DNA of 64,000 bases from Oerskovia flava (lineage in GTDB: Bacteria; Actinomycetota; Actinomycetes; Actinomycetales; Cellulomonadaceae), in the NCBI RefSeq assembly GCF_026163685.1, contig NZ_JAOXSR010000002.1, positions 1 through 64,000 of the forward strand, read 5' to 3'. Below, piece after piece: positions 42,742 through 52,206 of the stretch. The position numbers and the translations under genes were made by a program. Positions within the stretch are counted from its first letter, which is position 1; each line of letters begins with the position of its first letter. The notes below the pieces were generated by a model, which saw only the letters and a list, made by a program, of their open reading frames with translations, had not been told where the DNA came from and did not search any database.

Positions 42742-43512
42742 ATGACGGTCGCGGTCCGAGTGATCCCGTGCCTGGACGTCGACGCCGGGCGCGTCGTCAA
42801 GGGTGTCAACTTCGAGAACCTGCGCGACGCGGGCGACCCGGTCGAGCTCGCTGCGCGCTACGACGCGGAGGGCGCCGACGAGCTCACCTTCCTCGACGTG
42901 TCGGCCTCGTCCGGGAACCGCGAGACGACGTACGACGTCGTGCGACGCACGGCCGAGCAGGTCTTCGTCCCCCTCACCGTGGGCGGAGGCGTGCGGACGC
43001 CCGAGGACGTGGACCGTCTGCTGCGCGCGGGAGCGGACAAGGTCGGGGTGAACACCGCGGCGATCGCCCGGCCGGAGCTCGTGGCCGAGATCGCCGACCG
43101 GTTCGGCAGCCAGGTGCTCGTGCTGTCGGTGGACGCACGGCGGGTGACCGGCGACACGCGGACGGACTCCGGCTTCGAGGTCACGACGCACGGCGGTCGC
43201 CGGGGCACCGGCATCGACGCGGTGGCGTGGGCCGAGAAGGTCGCCGAGCTCGGTGCGGGCGAGATCCTGCTCAACTCGATGGACGCCGACGGCACGACCG
43301 CCGGCTTCGACCTCGAGATGTTCGCCGCGGTGCGCTCCCAGGTCCGCGTCCCGCTCGTCGCCAGCGGAGGGGCCGGGACTGCGGCGCACTTCACGGCCGC
43401 CGCGCAGGCGGGCGCCGACGCCGTGCTCGCCGCGAGCGTCTTCCACTTCGGCACCCTCACGGTCGGTGACGTCAAGGCGGACATGCGGGCGGCCGGGCTC
43501 GTCGTCCGCTGA
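42742..43512 (+). CDS. hisF: Imidazole glycerol phosphate synthase cyclase subunit
   Basis: 256 residues. (beta/alpha)8 barrel converting PRFAR plus HisH-derived ammonia to IGP and AICAR. Catalytic Asp12 ([13 protein letters not shown]) and Asp131 (VLSVDARRV) are present. Phosphate-binding loops GGGVRT and ASGGAG, plus [14 protein letters not shown], are intact. The hisI gene of the same pathway lies 4.7 kb downstream, separated by a reverse gene and an ABC exporter pair. Confidence 0.97.
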   Translation: MTVAVRVIPCLDVDAGRVVKGVNFENLRDAGDPVELAARYDAEGADELTFLDVSASSGNRETTYDVVRRTAEQVFVPLTVGGGVRTPEDVDRLLRAGADKVGVNTAAIARPELVAEIADRFGSQVLVLSVDARRVTGDTRTDSGFEVTTHGGRRGTGIDAVAWAEKVAELGAGEILLNSMDADGTTAGFDLEMFAAVRSQVRVPLVASGGAGTAAHFTAAAQAGADAVLAASVFHFGTLTVGDVKADMRAAGLVVR

Positions 43513-43530
43513 GCGCTCTGTCGAGCAGCC

Positions 43531-44169
43531 TCAGGCGGGCGCGACCGCGCGCAGCGCGTCGACGTCCGCCGGCGCTCCGTCGAGCGTGACGTCGGCGCGG
43601 GCACCGCGGCCGAACGCGTGCAGCAGCAGCTCCCCGGGGCGCCCGGAGACGACGACGGACCCGTGCCCTGCGCGCGGGCGGCGCACCTCCCGGCGCGGTC
43701 CGCCCGGCACGGCGAGGACGACGCCCGCGGGGGAGCGGCGGTAGGCGAGCCGGGCCGCCTGGGTCAGACGTCCCCACAGCGCTCGTTCGAGACCGTGCTC
43801 GAGGTCACGTGGCACCACGTCGCCGGCACCACGGCGGACGTCCTCGGTGTGCACGAAGTACTCCACGGTGTTGATCTGCTCACCCGCCCAGGACCACGGG
43901 CTCCACGCCGGCGGCGGGGTCGCGAACCGGGCGACGAGCTCGCGGTAGCCGGCGTCGTCGACCGCCGCGACCGCCTCGAAGTGGCGCTGCGCACGCCCGC
44001 GCAGTCCCGGGGTGACCAACGCCGCCGCGAGCCAGGGCGAGCGCTCCCGCAGCAGGACGTGCGCCGCGAGGTGCCGTGCCTGCCACCCCTCGCACAGGGT
44101 CGGCGCGTCGGGGTCGTGCTCGGTGAGGGCGGCGGCCAGCGCCGCGCGTTGCGTCTCGTGCCAGGCCAT
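43531..44169 (-). CDS. TIGR03085-type DinB-like metal-binding protein
   Basis: 212 residues. Four-helix DinB/mycothiol-dependent isomerase-like fold: TQRAALAAALTEHDPDAPTLCEGWQARHLAAHVLLRER, with the first metal His in the WQARHLAAHV helix, then NTVEYFVHTEDVRRG with paired His/Glu/Asp. A C-terminal sterol-carrier-like region follows (VVVSGRPGELLLHAFGR, VTLDGAPADVDAL). Members are often annotated TIGR03085; some relatives use mycothiol, which this host makes. Function unknown. Convergent with hisF, divergent from the ABC exporter. Confidence 0.82.
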   Translation of the reverse strand: MAWHETQRAALAAALTEHDPDAPTLCEGWQARHLAAHVLLRERSPWLAAALVTPGLRGRAQRHFEAVAAVDDAGYRELVARFATPPPAWSPWSWAGEQINTVEYFVHTEDVRRGAGDVVPRDLEHGLERALWGRLTQAARLAYRRSPAGVVLAVPGGPRREVRRPRAGHGSVVVSGRPGELLLHAFGRGARADVTLDGAPADVDALRAVAPA

Positions 44170-44251
44170 GGCGCCATGCTCGCACGGCTCATCCTGTCGG
44201 TGCCGTATGAGAAGATCGCGATACCGCCTATCAGGAAGACGAGGTTCGTCC

Positions 44252-46255
44252 GTGCCTGTGCCAGGGAGCACACATGACCGCGCACACCATCGGACCCGGA
44301 ACGGCACCACCCCCGCCGCGACGTCCAACGACTCGTCGGCGACCCGTGAGGGCAGGACCCGCCCCGGTGGTCACGGGCTGACCGGTTCGCGGCTGCGACG
44401 CTCCGCCCAGCTGATCGGACGCGGCCTGCGCGCCGAGTGGCGGATCTACGTCCTCGCGATCGGCTCGTCCGCGCTGTTCGGCGGCGTGACGGTCCTGATG
44501 AGCCAGGCGATCGGCCAGGTGACGGACTCCGTGGTGGTCCCGGCGCTCGCGGGCGACGCCGAGGCGCGCAGCCGTATCTGGGTCGCCGGGCTCGTCCTGG
44601 CCGGCATCGCCGTCACCCTCGCGCTGACGGTCGCCGCACGACGGGTCTTCGCGGGCTACGGCTTCGCGAACCTCCAGGCGCGCCACCGCACCGCGGTGAC
44701 CCACCAGTACCTGCGCCTGCCCATGTCGTGGCACCGGGCGCACCCCACGGGTCAGCTCCTGTCGAACGCGAACTCCGACGTCGAAGCCGCGACCGGTGTG
44801 TTCAACCCGCTGCCCTTCGCGCTCGGGGTCGTCGTGATGATCGTCGTGGCGGCCGTGATGCTGTTCCGCGTCGATGTCTGGCTGGCGTGCGCGGCCCTGG
44901 TGGTCATCCCCGTCGCGATCGTGGTCAACGTCGTCTTCCAGCGCTACATGTCACCGGCGATCACGCGTGCGCAGCAGCTGCGCGCGGAGGTCTCCGACGT
45001 CGCGCACGAGAGCTTCGAGGCCGCGCTGCTCGTCAAGTCGCTCGGGACCGAGGACCGCGAGGAGCGCCGGTTCGCCGCCCGCGCCGACGAGCTGCGGGCC
45101 GCGAACGTGCGGGTGGGCGTGGTGCGGGCCTTCTTCGACCCGGTCATCGAGCTGTTGCCGTCCCTGGGCACGCTCCTGGTGCTCGGTGTGGGTGTGGTGC
45201 GGATCGCGTCCGGGGACGTCGCGACGGGCGACGTCGTCACGGCGGCCTATCTCCTGACGGTCATGGCCGTCCCGGTCCGAGCCTTCGGCTGGGTGCTGGG
45301 GGAGCTGCCCCGCGGGCTCGTCGGGTACGAGCGGATCAGCCGGGTGCTCGACGCCGGCGGGATCCTCGAGCCCGGCACGGTGCACGTCCCCGCCGGCGGG
45401 GCGGGCGCACACGTGCGCGTCGAGGGAGTGGGCGTGGACGTGCGCGCCGGTGGCCGCACCATCACGCTGCTCGACGGCGTTGATCTCGACCTCGCGCCCG
45501 GCAGCACCGTGGCCGTCGTCGGCCCGACCGGCGCAGGCAAGACGACCCTCGTGTCGTTGCTGGCGCGGCTCTCGGACCCGACGCGCGGCCGCGTCCTGCT
45601 CGACGGGGTGGACATCCGGACCGTGCGGCCGGCCGACCTCACCTCCCGGGTCGCTCTCGTCGCGCAGTCGACGTTCATCTTCGAGGACTCCGTCCGCTCG
45701 AACGTGACCCTCGCCGACGACGGGGAGGCCGGGGCGCCGTCCGACGAGGCCGTGTGGGCCGCCCTGCGCCTGGCCAAGGTCGACGAGGTCGTCGCGCACC
45801 TGCCCGGCGGGCTCGATGCACCGCTCGGGGAGCGGGGAGCCAACCTCTCGGGCGGCCAGCGCCAGCGCCTGGCCATCGCCCGCGCGCTCGTGCGCTCCCC
45901 GCAGCTCCTCGTTCTGGACGACGCGACCTCGGCCGTCGACCCCCGGGTCGAGCAGCAGATCCTCGCCGGGCTGCGGTCCGGTACGGAGCGTGGGGTCGCC
46001 CAGCCGACCGTCGTCATGGTCGCCTACCGGATGTCGAGCGTCGCGCTCGCGGACGTCGTCGTGCACGTCGAGTCCGGCCGCGTGGTCGACGTCGGCACCC
46101 ACGACGAGCTGCTCGCCCGCGACGCCGGCTACCGCGCGCTGGCCACCGCCTACGCGCAGGAGGCCGACCGCCGCGCGGCCGCGGCCGAGGACGAGATCGA
46201 CGAGCCGCACGGCATCGTCGAGGACGACCGCGCGACCGAGGAGGTGGCCGAGTGA
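44252..46255 (+). CDS. ABC exporter subunit 1 with degenerate ATP site
   Basis: 667 residues, TM domain (six helices) fused to an NBD. Walker A GPTGAGKTT near 424, signature LSGGQRQR near 532, Walker B LLVLDDATSAVD at 552-563. The catalytic Glu is replaced by Asp557, and the switch His is replaced by Tyr (VAYRMSS at 592). These changes are the mark of the non-hydrolysing site of heterodimeric exporters such as TM287/288. Start GTG 44252 follows GAGG by 7 nt; the first 45 residues are polar. Its stop overlaps the second subunit's GTG, so they are made together. Substrate unknown (drug, lipid or peptide). Confidence 0.9.
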   Translation: MPVPGSTHDRAHHRTRNGTTPAATSNDSSATREGRTRPGGHGLTGSRLRRSAQLIGRGLRAEWRIYVLAIGSSALFGGVTVLMSQAIGQVTDSVVVPALAGDAEARSRIWVAGLVLAGIAVTLALTVAARRVFAGYGFANLQARHRTAVTHQYLRLPMSWHRAHPTGQLLSNANSDVEAATGVFNPLPFALGVVVMIVVAAVMLFRVDVWLACAALVVIPVAIVVNVVFQRYMSPAITRAQQLRAEVSDVAHESFEAALLVKSLGTEDREERRFAARADELRAANVRVGVVRAFFDPVIELLPSLGTLLVLGVGVVRIASGDVATGDVVTAAYLLTVMAVPVRAFGWVLGELPRGLVGYERISRVLDAGGILEPGTVHVPAGGAGAHVRVEGVGVDVRAGGRTITLLDGVDLDLAPGSTVAVVGPTGAGKTTLVSLLARLSDPTRGRVLLDGVDIRTVRPADLTSRVALVAQSTFIFEDSVRSNVTLADDGEAGAPSDEAVWAALRLAKVDEVVAHLPGGLDAPLGERGANLSGGQRQRLAIARALVRSPQLLVLDDATSAVDPRVEQQILAGLRSGTERGVAQPTVVMVAYRMSSVALADVVVHVESGRVVDVGTHDELLARDAGYRALATAYAQEADRRAAAAEDEIDEPHGIVEDDRATEEVAE

Positions 46256-48150
46256 GCACCGCGGCGAACGTGCGTCCGGCGCACGAGGAGGTCGTCGAGG
46301 ACGCGACAGGCGCGCGGATCGCCTCGGCGAGCGAGCTGGGGGTCTTCGCGACGCTGCGCCGCGGCGTGCAGATGTCCCCGCAGATCCTCGACGGCATCTG
46401 GGTCACCCTGCTCCTCGCCGTCGCGGCGGCGCTCGGGCGGGTGGTGGTCCCGATCGCGGTCCAGCAGACGCTCGACACGGGGATCCTGCCCGAGGACGGA
46501 CCGGACACGGGGCGCGTCGCGCTGCTCGTGGGCGTCGCCGCGGCCGTGCTCGTCGTCGCCGGGCTGTGCTCGGCGTTCGTCAACGTGCGGCTGTTCCGCT
46601 CCACCGAGGCGGGCCTGGCAGCCCTGCGGGTGCGGGCGTTCCGCCACGTGCACGACCTGTCGGTCCTCACGCAGAACACCGAGCGCCGCGGTGCGCTCGT
46701 CTCCCGCGTGACGAGCGACGTCGACACGATCTCGCTGTTCGTGCAGTGGGGCGGCATCATGCTGCTCGTCTCGATCCTGCAGATCGGCGTCGCGACCGTC
46801 CTGATGTCGGTCTACTCCTGGCAGCTGACCCTCGTCGTGTGGGCATGCTTCATCCCGCTGTTCCTCGTGCTGCGCCCGGCGCAGCGCCGCGTCAACGTCG
46901 CCTACACGGCCGTGCGGGCGCGGGTCGGCGCGATGCTCGGCGCGATCTCGGAGTCCGTCGTCGGCGCCGAGACCATCCGCGCCTACGGTGCCGCCGGGCG
47001 CACCGGCCGGCGCATCGACGCGGCGGTGGAGTCCACGCGCTCGGCCATGGTCCGCGCGCAGAAGCTCGTGGCGCTCGTCTTCTCCTCGGGCGTCCTCGTC
47101 GCGAACCTCGTGCTGTCGGTCGTCGTGGTCGTCGGCACGATGCTCGGGATCGGCGGGGGCCTCAGCACGGGCGAGCTCGTGGCGTTCCTCTTCCTCGTCC
47201 AGCTCTTCACCGGTCCGGTGCAGATGGCGACCGAGATCCTCAACGAGCTCCAGAACGCCGTGGCCGGCTGGCGACGGGTCCTCGCAGTGGTGGAGACCCC
47301 CGTCCAGGTCGCCGACCCCGGCCCCGGCGGCGTGCGTACCCCGCGCGGACCCGCCCACGTGCGCCTGGAGGGTGTGCGGTTCGCCTACCCGGGCGGACCC
47401 GAGGTGCTGCACGGGGTCGACCTCGACTTCCCGGAGCAGACGTCGGTCGCGGTCGTGGGGCAGACGGGCTCGGGCAAGACGACCATCGCCAAGCTCGTGA
47501 CCCGCCTCATGGACCCGACCGCCGGGCGCGTGCTGCTCGACGGCACGGACCTGCGCGAGATCTCGGGCACGAACCTGCGCGAGCGGGTCGTCCTCGTTCC
47601 CCAGGAGGGCTTCCTCTTCGACGGCACGCTCGCCGAGAACATCGCCTACGGCACCCGGGGAACCGCTCTCGGGGGCGGGGACAGAGCCGAGAGCGCCGAC
47701 GGCGCGACGACCGTCACGCCGGGCAGTGCTCTCGACGACCGGATCGTCGAGGCCGTCGCCGAGCTGGGGCTCACCGACTGGGTGGCCGACCTGCCCGACG
47801 GGCTGCGCACCGACGTCGGCCAGCGGGGCGAAGGGCTCTCGGCAGGCGAGCGCCAGCTCGTCGCGATCGCGCGTGCCTACCTCGCCGAGGCGGACCTGCT
47901 CGTGCTCGACGAGGCGACCTCGGCGGTGGACCCCGCCACGGAGGTGCGCATCGCCCGGGCTCTCGACTCGCTCACGGCCGGTCGGTCGACCATCACGATC
48001 GCCCACCGCCTGTCGACCGCCGAGGCCGCGGACCTCGTCGTGGTCGTCGACCAGGGGGAGGTCGTGGAGGTCGGACCGCACGTCGAGCTCGCTCGCGCGG
48101 GCGGCGTCTACGCGGCCATGCACGCTTCGTGGGTGGCCCAGACCCGATGA
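46252..48150 (+). CDS. ABC exporter subunit 2 (canonical catalytic residues)
   Basis: 632 residues, six TM helices plus NBD. Walker [10 protein letters not shown] near 403, Walker [13 protein letters not shown] with catalytic Glu554, and switch His585 in IAHRLST are intact. The signature deviates (LSAGERQ near 529 instead of LSGGQ). In a heterodimer the deviant signature faces the degenerate Walker site of subunit 1, and subunit 1's normal LSGGQ faces this subunit's competent site. A 25-residue insertion ([20 protein letters not shown]) sits after the Q loop. GTG start in a 4-nt overlap. Confidence 0.92.
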   Translation: MSTAANVRPAHEEVVEDATGARIASASELGVFATLRRGVQMSPQILDGIWVTLLLAVAAALGRVVVPIAVQQTLDTGILPEDGPDTGRVALLVGVAAAVLVVAGLCSAFVNVRLFRSTEAGLAALRVRAFRHVHDLSVLTQNTERRGALVSRVTSDVDTISLFVQWGGIMLLVSILQIGVATVLMSVYSWQLTLVVWACFIPLFLVLRPAQRRVNVAYTAVRARVGAMLGAISESVVGAETIRAYGAAGRTGRRIDAAVESTRSAMVRAQKLVALVFSSGVLVANLVLSVVVVVGTMLGIGGGLSTGELVAFLFLVQLFTGPVQMATEILNELQNAVAGWRRVLAVVETPVQVADPGPGGVRTPRGPAHVRLEGVRFAYPGGPEVLHGVDLDFPEQTSVAVVGQTGSGKTTIAKLVTRLMDPTAGRVLLDGTDLREISGTNLRERVVLVPQEGFLFDGTLAENIAYGTRGTALGGGDRAESADGATTVTPGSALDDRIVEAVAELGLTDWVADLPDGLRTDVGQRGEGLSAGERQLVAIARAYLAEADLLVLDEATSAVDPATEVRIARALDSLTAGRSTITIAHRLSTAEAADLVVVVDQGEVVEVGPHVELARAGGVYAAMHASWVAQTR

Positions 48151-48190
48151 CCCGACCTGGACCGTGCGACCAGGGCCGCGCGAGATCTGG

Positions 48191-48196
48191 CAGGAT
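48191..48196 (+). promoter_or_regulatory. Candidate -10 box for hisI (leaderless)
   Basis: CAGGAT ends 6 nt before GTG 48203. Confidence 0.4.
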
Positions 48197-48202
48197 TCTC
48201 AG

Positions 48203-48649
48203 GTGCCCGACTCCGTGAACCCCAGCGACGTGAACCCCAGCGACACCACCGTGCTCGACCCGCAGGTGGCGTCCCGCCTCACGCGCGACGCCGCAGGTCT
48301 CGTCGCCGCGATCGTCCAGCAGCACGACACCGGCGAGGTGCTGATGCTCGGGTGGATGGACGACGAGGCCCTGCGCCGGACACTCACCACGGGCCGGGTG
48401 ACGTTCTACAGCCGGTCGCGCCAGGAGTACTGGCGCAAGGGCGACACGTCCGGTCACACCCAGTACGTGAAGTCCGTGGCGATCGACTGCGACGGCGACG
48501 CGCTGCTCGTGCGCGTCGACCAGGTCGGGGCGGCGTGTCACACCGGAACCCGCACCTGCTTCGAGGCCGGCGGGCAGCTTGCCGTCGTCGAGGGCCACCG
48601 CCCCGCGGCAGCGGTGTCGGCTGATCACACCGAGGAGGAGCACCAGTGA
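48203..48649 (+). CDS. hisI: Phosphoribosyl-AMP cyclohydrolase
   Basis: 148 residues. Third step of histidine synthesis. [48 protein letters not shown] and the metal-binding [26 protein letters not shown] with three conserved cysteines are complete. No HisE fusion. The N terminus contains a perfect 15-bp duplication encoding VNPSD twice. Its stop overlaps trpE. Confidence 0.96.
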   Translation: MPDSVNPSDVNPSDTTVLDPQVASRLTRDAAGLVAAIVQQHDTGEVLMLGWMDDEALRRTLTTGRVTFYSRSRQEYWRKGDTSGHTQYVKSVAIDCDGDALLVRVDQVGAACHTGTRTCFEAGGQLAVVEGHRPAAAVSADHTEEEHQ

Positions 48650-50235
48650 CGCAGGAGAGGTCTGCCGGTACGGCGGTACCGGCCACCGGACCGGCTGTCC
48701 CGCCCGGGGGTCCGGCCTGGGGGCAGACGTGGCCCTCGGCACCGGAGTTTCGCGCCCTCGCCGCGCACCGCCGGGTCGTGCCCGTCGTCCGGCGTCTCCT
48801 GGCCGACGACGTCACCCCGGTCGGGCTGTACCGCACCCTCGCGCAGGGCCGGCCGGGGACGTTCGTCCTCGAGTCCGCGGAGGTCGACGGCAGCTGGGCG
48901 CGCTACTCGTTCGTCGGGGTCGCGTCCAGGGCGACGCTGTCGTCCGAGGGCGGCCAGGCCCGGTGGACCGGGGACGTGCCCGCCGGGGTGCCGGTCTCGG
49001 GCGACGTCGTCGACGTGCTCGAGCAGACCCTCGAGGTCCTGCACACACCGGCGGTCGAGGGGCTCCCGCCCCTGACGGGCGGGCTGGTCGGGGCCGTGGG
49101 CTGGGACATCATCCGGCACTGGGAACCGACCCTGCCGTCGCGCGCCCCCGACGAGCTGGGCGTGCCCGAGCTCACGCTGTGCCTCGCGACCGACCTCGCC
49201 GTCGTCGACCACCGCGAGGGCAGCGTCTGGCTCGTCGCGAACGCGATCAACTTCGACGACACCGACGAGCGGGTCGACGAGGCGTACGCCGACGCCGTCG
49301 CGCGCCTCGACCGGCTGCAGGCGGAGCTCGTCGCGGGCGGGACGCACGTCGTCACGGTCGCCTCCGACGACCCGGAGCCCGAGCTCGAGTTCCGCTCGAC
49401 GCGGCAGGAGTTCGAGGACGCGGTCCTGGCGGGCAAGGAGGCCATCCGTGAGGGCGAGGTCTTCCAGGTGGTGCTGTCCCAGCGCCTCGACCTCGACTGC
49501 CCGGCCGAGCCGCTGGACGTCTACCGGGCGCTGCGCACGATCAACCCCAGTCCGTACATGTACTACTTCCAGCTGCAGGACGCCCTCGGCCAGGACTTCG
49601 CCGTGGTGGGGTCCAGCCCGGAGACGCTCGTCAAGGTGACCGACGGCCGGGTCGTGACGTTCCCGATCGCCGGGTCACGCCCGCGAGGCGCGACACCGGA
49701 GGAAGACGTCGCCCTCGGGGAGGAGCTGCTCGCCGACCCCAAGGAGCGCGCAGAGCACATCATGCTCGTGGACCTGTCGCGCAACGACCTCGTCAAGGTC
49801 TGCGAGCCGGCGACGGTGGAGGTCGTGGAGTTCATGGCGACCAAGCGGTTCAGCCACATCATGCACCTGTGCTCGACCGTCGTCGGCACGCTGCGCCCCG
49901 GGGCGAGCGCCCTGGACGCGTTCCGCGCGACGTTCCCCGCGGGCACCCTCTCGGGGGCGCCCAAGCCGCGGGCGATCGCCCTCATCGACGAGCTCGAGCC
50001 CGCGTCGCGCGGCATCTACGGCGGCACGGCGGGGTACTTCGACTTCACCGGCAACATGGACATGGCGATCGCGATCCGCACGGCACTCATCCGCGGCGGC
50101 CGGGCCAGCGTGCAGGCCGGCGGTGGGATCGTGGCGGACTCCGTCCCTGCGCTGGAGTACGCCGAGTCCCGCAACAAGGCCGCGGCTGCCGTGCGGGCCG
50201 TCCAGCTGGCCGCGCGGCTCCGGAGCCTGCCATGA
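48646..50235 (+). CDS. trpE: Anthranilate synthase component I
   Basis: 529 residues. Converts chorismate plus ammonia to anthranilate. N-terminal regulatory part has [19 protein letters not shown] with the Ser of the tryptophan-binding LLES-type motif. Chorismate-binding core: [95 protein letters not shown]. The glutaminase subunit trpG is not in this window. Confidence 0.97.
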   Translation: MTQERSAGTAVPATGPAVPPGGPAWGQTWPSAPEFRALAAHRRVVPVVRRLLADDVTPVGLYRTLAQGRPGTFVLESAEVDGSWARYSFVGVASRATLSSEGGQARWTGDVPAGVPVSGDVVDVLEQTLEVLHTPAVEGLPPLTGGLVGAVGWDIIRHWEPTLPSRAPDELGVPELTLCLATDLAVVDHREGSVWLVANAINFDDTDERVDEAYADAVARLDRLQAELVAGGTHVVTVASDDPEPELEFRSTRQEFEDAVLAGKEAIREGEVFQVVLSQRLDLDCPAEPLDVYRALRTINPSPYMYYFQLQDALGQDFAVVGSSPETLVKVTDGRVVTFPIAGSRPRGATPEEDVALGEELLADPKERAEHIMLVDLSRNDLVKVCEPATVEVVEFMATKRFSHIMHLCSTVVGTLRPGASALDAFRATFPAGTLSGAPKPRAIALIDELEPASRGIYGGTAGYFDFTGNMDMAIAIRTALIRGGRASVQAGGGIVADSVPALEYAESRNKAAAAVRAVQLAARLRSLP

Positions 50236-50798
50236 CGCGTGCACGGTCCGTCCTCCTGCTGCTGGCCCTCGGCCTCGCGGCGCTGGGCGCTGCGGCGCCG
50301 ACCTGGCTGACGACGTCGGGCGCGTCCGTCCTGGACCCAGACGTCGCGGTCACGCTCACCGGCACCGACGCCGCACCCGGTGTCGCGGCCGGGGCCTTGG
50401 TGCTCGCCGCGGCGGCACTGGCGCTGGGCCTCGTCGGGCGGGTCGGGCGCTGGGTGGTCCTCGCCGTGGCGGCGGCCAGCGGCGTCGTCGTCGGTGGGTC
50501 CGCGGTCTCCTTCCTGCTCGACCCGGACGGCCCCGCCCGCTCGGCAGTGGCGCAGGTGACCGGGGTGACCGAGGCGACCGGCCCGGTGGAGGTCACCGTC
50601 TTCCCGGTGCTCGCCGCCGCCCTCGGGGCGGTCGTGGTCCTCGCGGTCGTTGCGGTCGCCCTGGCGTCGCGGCGGTGGACGCAGGGCTCCGCGCGCCACG
50701 AACGCGGGTCCGCTCCGCCCGCCGGGCAACCGGCCGACGAGCAGGCGACCTGGGACGCCCTGAGCAGGGGAGAGGACCCGACCGGTCCCGCGAGGTGA
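50232..50798 (+). CDS. Tryptophan-biosynthesis-associated membrane protein (PF09534 type)
   Basis: 188 residues with four helices (LLLLALGLAALGAAAP, AAGALVLAAAALALGLVG, WVVLAVAAASGVVVGGSAV, VFPVLAAALGAVVVLAVVAVAL). The helix pattern, the charged C-terminal tail and the position between trpE and trpC fit the Trp_oprn_chp family (TIGR02234). Role unknown. ATG overlaps the trpE stop. Confidence 0.85.
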   Translation: MTRARSVLLLLALGLAALGAAAPTWLTTSGASVLDPDVAVTLTGTDAAPGVAAGALVLAAAALALGLVGRVGRWVVLAVAAASGVVVGGSAVSFLLDPDGPARSAVAQVTGVTEATGPVEVTVFPVLAAALGAVVVLAVVAVALASRRWTQGSARHERGSAPPAGQPADEQATWDALSRGEDPTGPAR

Positions 50799-50824
50799 CC
50801 GGCTCCCACCCGAGACCAGTCCGA

Positions 50825-50830
50825 TAGGCT
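50825..50830 (+). promoter_or_regulatory. Candidate -10 box before the HGxxPAAW gene
   Basis: TAGGCT about 32 nt before ATG 50863, with GAAAGG as ribosome site. Confidence 0.4.
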
Positions 50831-50862
50831 GAGCGCACATCGTTACGAAAGGCACAACCGTC

Positions 50863-51129
50863 ATGGCCGAGAAGAACCCGCAGCCCACCGAGGTCGCGTA
50901 CCTGCCCCCGTCAGCACCCCCCACCAACCACGGGCACACCGTCGCCGCGTGGTTCACGATGATCGGCATCATGGTCGGCTCGCTCGTCGCGGCGATCGGC
51001 GTCGTCATCGCGGCGGTCTGGCTCTTCTGGGTCGGGATGGGAGTGGTGGCCGTCGCGCTGGCCGGCGGGGTCGTCCTGCGCAACATGGGCTACGGGCAGC
51101 AGCTGCCCGCCGAGGCGGACAAGTCGTGA
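50863..51129 (+). CDS. HGxxPAAW family membrane protein
   Basis: 88 residues. The motif region NHGHTVAAWFTMIGIMVGS corresponds to HGxxPAAW, with Val in place of Pro. Two helices and a short polar tail follow. This small family regularly lies in actinobacterial trp clusters; function unknown. The last four nt overlap the DUF4190 gene. Confidence 0.85.
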   Translation: MAEKNPQPTEVAYLPPSAPPTNHGHTVAAWFTMIGIMVGSLVAAIGVVIAAVWLFWVGMGVVAVALAGGVVLRNMGYGQQLPAEADKS

Positions 51130-51602
51130 CCTACCCACCCGTGCCGGGTGCGGGTGACGACGAGCCGAGCAACCCGTACGGCACGCCGCCGCGCGACGGC
51201 GACGTCCCGCCGCAGACCGGCGGCTACCCGGGGTCGGCGCAGTACCCCGGCGCGACGCCGTACCCCGGGGCGACGGCGTACCCAGGGGCCGGCCCCTACC
51301 CGGGCGGCCCGGCGGGCTACGGCGGGTACTACCCGAAGAACTCCCTCGCCGTGTGGTCGCTCGTCCTCGGCATCGTGTCGATGCTGGTCTGCGGGCTCTT
51401 CACGGGGATCCCCGCGGTGATCCTGGGGCACAACGCGAAGCGGGCCGTCGCCGAAGGCCAGGCCGACAACCCCGGCATGGCGACCGCCGGGATCGTGCTC
51501 GGCTGGGTCGCGATCGCCCTGTCGGTCCTGGCCGTCTTCGCGATGCTCGCGTTCTTCCCCGCCTTCCTCACCACGCTGGAGATGAGCAACGATTTCTCCT
51601 GA
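51126..51602 (+). CDS. DUF4190 domain membrane protein with Tyr-Pro-Gly repeats
   Basis: 158 residues. The N-terminal 65 residues are low-complexity PYPGA/YPGG repeats. The DUF4190 domain has two helices (LAVWSLVLGIVSMLVCGLFTGI, AGIVLGWVAIALSVLAVFAML) around GHNAKRAVAEG. Function unknown. Coupled to the HGxxPAAW gene by a 4-nt overlap; the next gene begins 1 nt after its stop. Confidence 0.85.
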   Translation: MTYPPVPGAGDDEPSNPYGTPPRDGDVPPQTGGYPGSAQYPGATPYPGATAYPGAGPYPGGPAGYGGYYPKNSLAVWSLVLGIVSMLVCGLFTGIPAVILGHNAKRAVAEGQADNPGMATAGIVLGWVAIALSVLAVFAMLAFFPAFLTTLEMSNDFS

Positions 51603-51603
51603 C

Positions 51604-52038
51604 GTGCTCGTGGCGGGTCCGGCGGCCGCGCAGACGGCCCCGCGGGGGCTGCGCGGGGCCGCCGCCCCGCTCGTACTCGGCGCCGTCACGGCTGCCGCGA
51701 CCGTCTACGTCGCGCTCGTCGACCCGAACCGCCCGGGTCACTACATCACGTGCCCGCTCCTGAGCCTCACAGGCTGGTACTGCGCCGGCTGTGGTGCGCT
51801 CCGCGCCACCCACGACCTCGCGCATCTCGACGTGGCCGGAGCCTGGTCGATGAACCCGCTGTGGGTGCTGCTGGCTCCGCTGCTCGTCGTCGGGTGGTTC
51901 GCGTGGGTCGTGCGCGCGTGGCGCGGACGCTCCGGACGAGGCCTGCCGATGTGGAGCGCGTGGGTCCTGCTCGGCGTGCTGGTCGGCTACTCCGTCCTGC
52001 GCAACGTCCCGGCCCTCGCGCCCTGGCTGGCGCCCTGA
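51604..52038 (+). CDS. DUF2752 membrane protein
   Basis: 144 residues with three or four helices. CPLLSLTGWYCAGCGALRATHDLAHLD is the DUF2752 signature with three cysteines, suggesting metal or redox chemistry at the membrane face; function is undefined. GTG start, tightly packed with the DUF4190 gene. Confidence 0.85.
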   Translation: MLVAGPAAAQTAPRGLRGAAAPLVLGAVTAAATVYVALVDPNRPGHYITCPLLSLTGWYCAGCGALRATHDLAHLDVAGAWSMNPLWVLLAPLLVVGWFAWVVRAWRGRSGRGLPMWSAWVLLGVLVGYSVLRNVPALAPWLAP

Positions 52039-52097
52039 GCGGACCGGCCGCCCATCTCGCGTGCTGGCACGTGGTCATCGGCTGCCGTGAGCGGCTC

Positions 52098-52103
52098 TAC
52101 GAT
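52098..52103 (+). promoter_or_regulatory. Candidate -10 box for trpC
   Basis: TACGAT lies about 100 nt before ATG 52207. I looked for a Trp-rich leader peptide in the leader and saw none. Confidence 0.3.
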
Positions 52104-52206
52104 GGCAGGGACCCCTTGTCAATGGTTCGGTGAGCACCGGCGCACAGCGTCTGCCGCGAGCCGCTGTCGGACGGGGGGCGGTGACGAGCACGGGGAGTGA
52201 TGGACG

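Noticed and set aside
52039-52206. Possible trp attenuator or leader peptide before trpC
   Set aside because: No short ORF with clustered Trp codons and no convincing alternative hairpins were seen.
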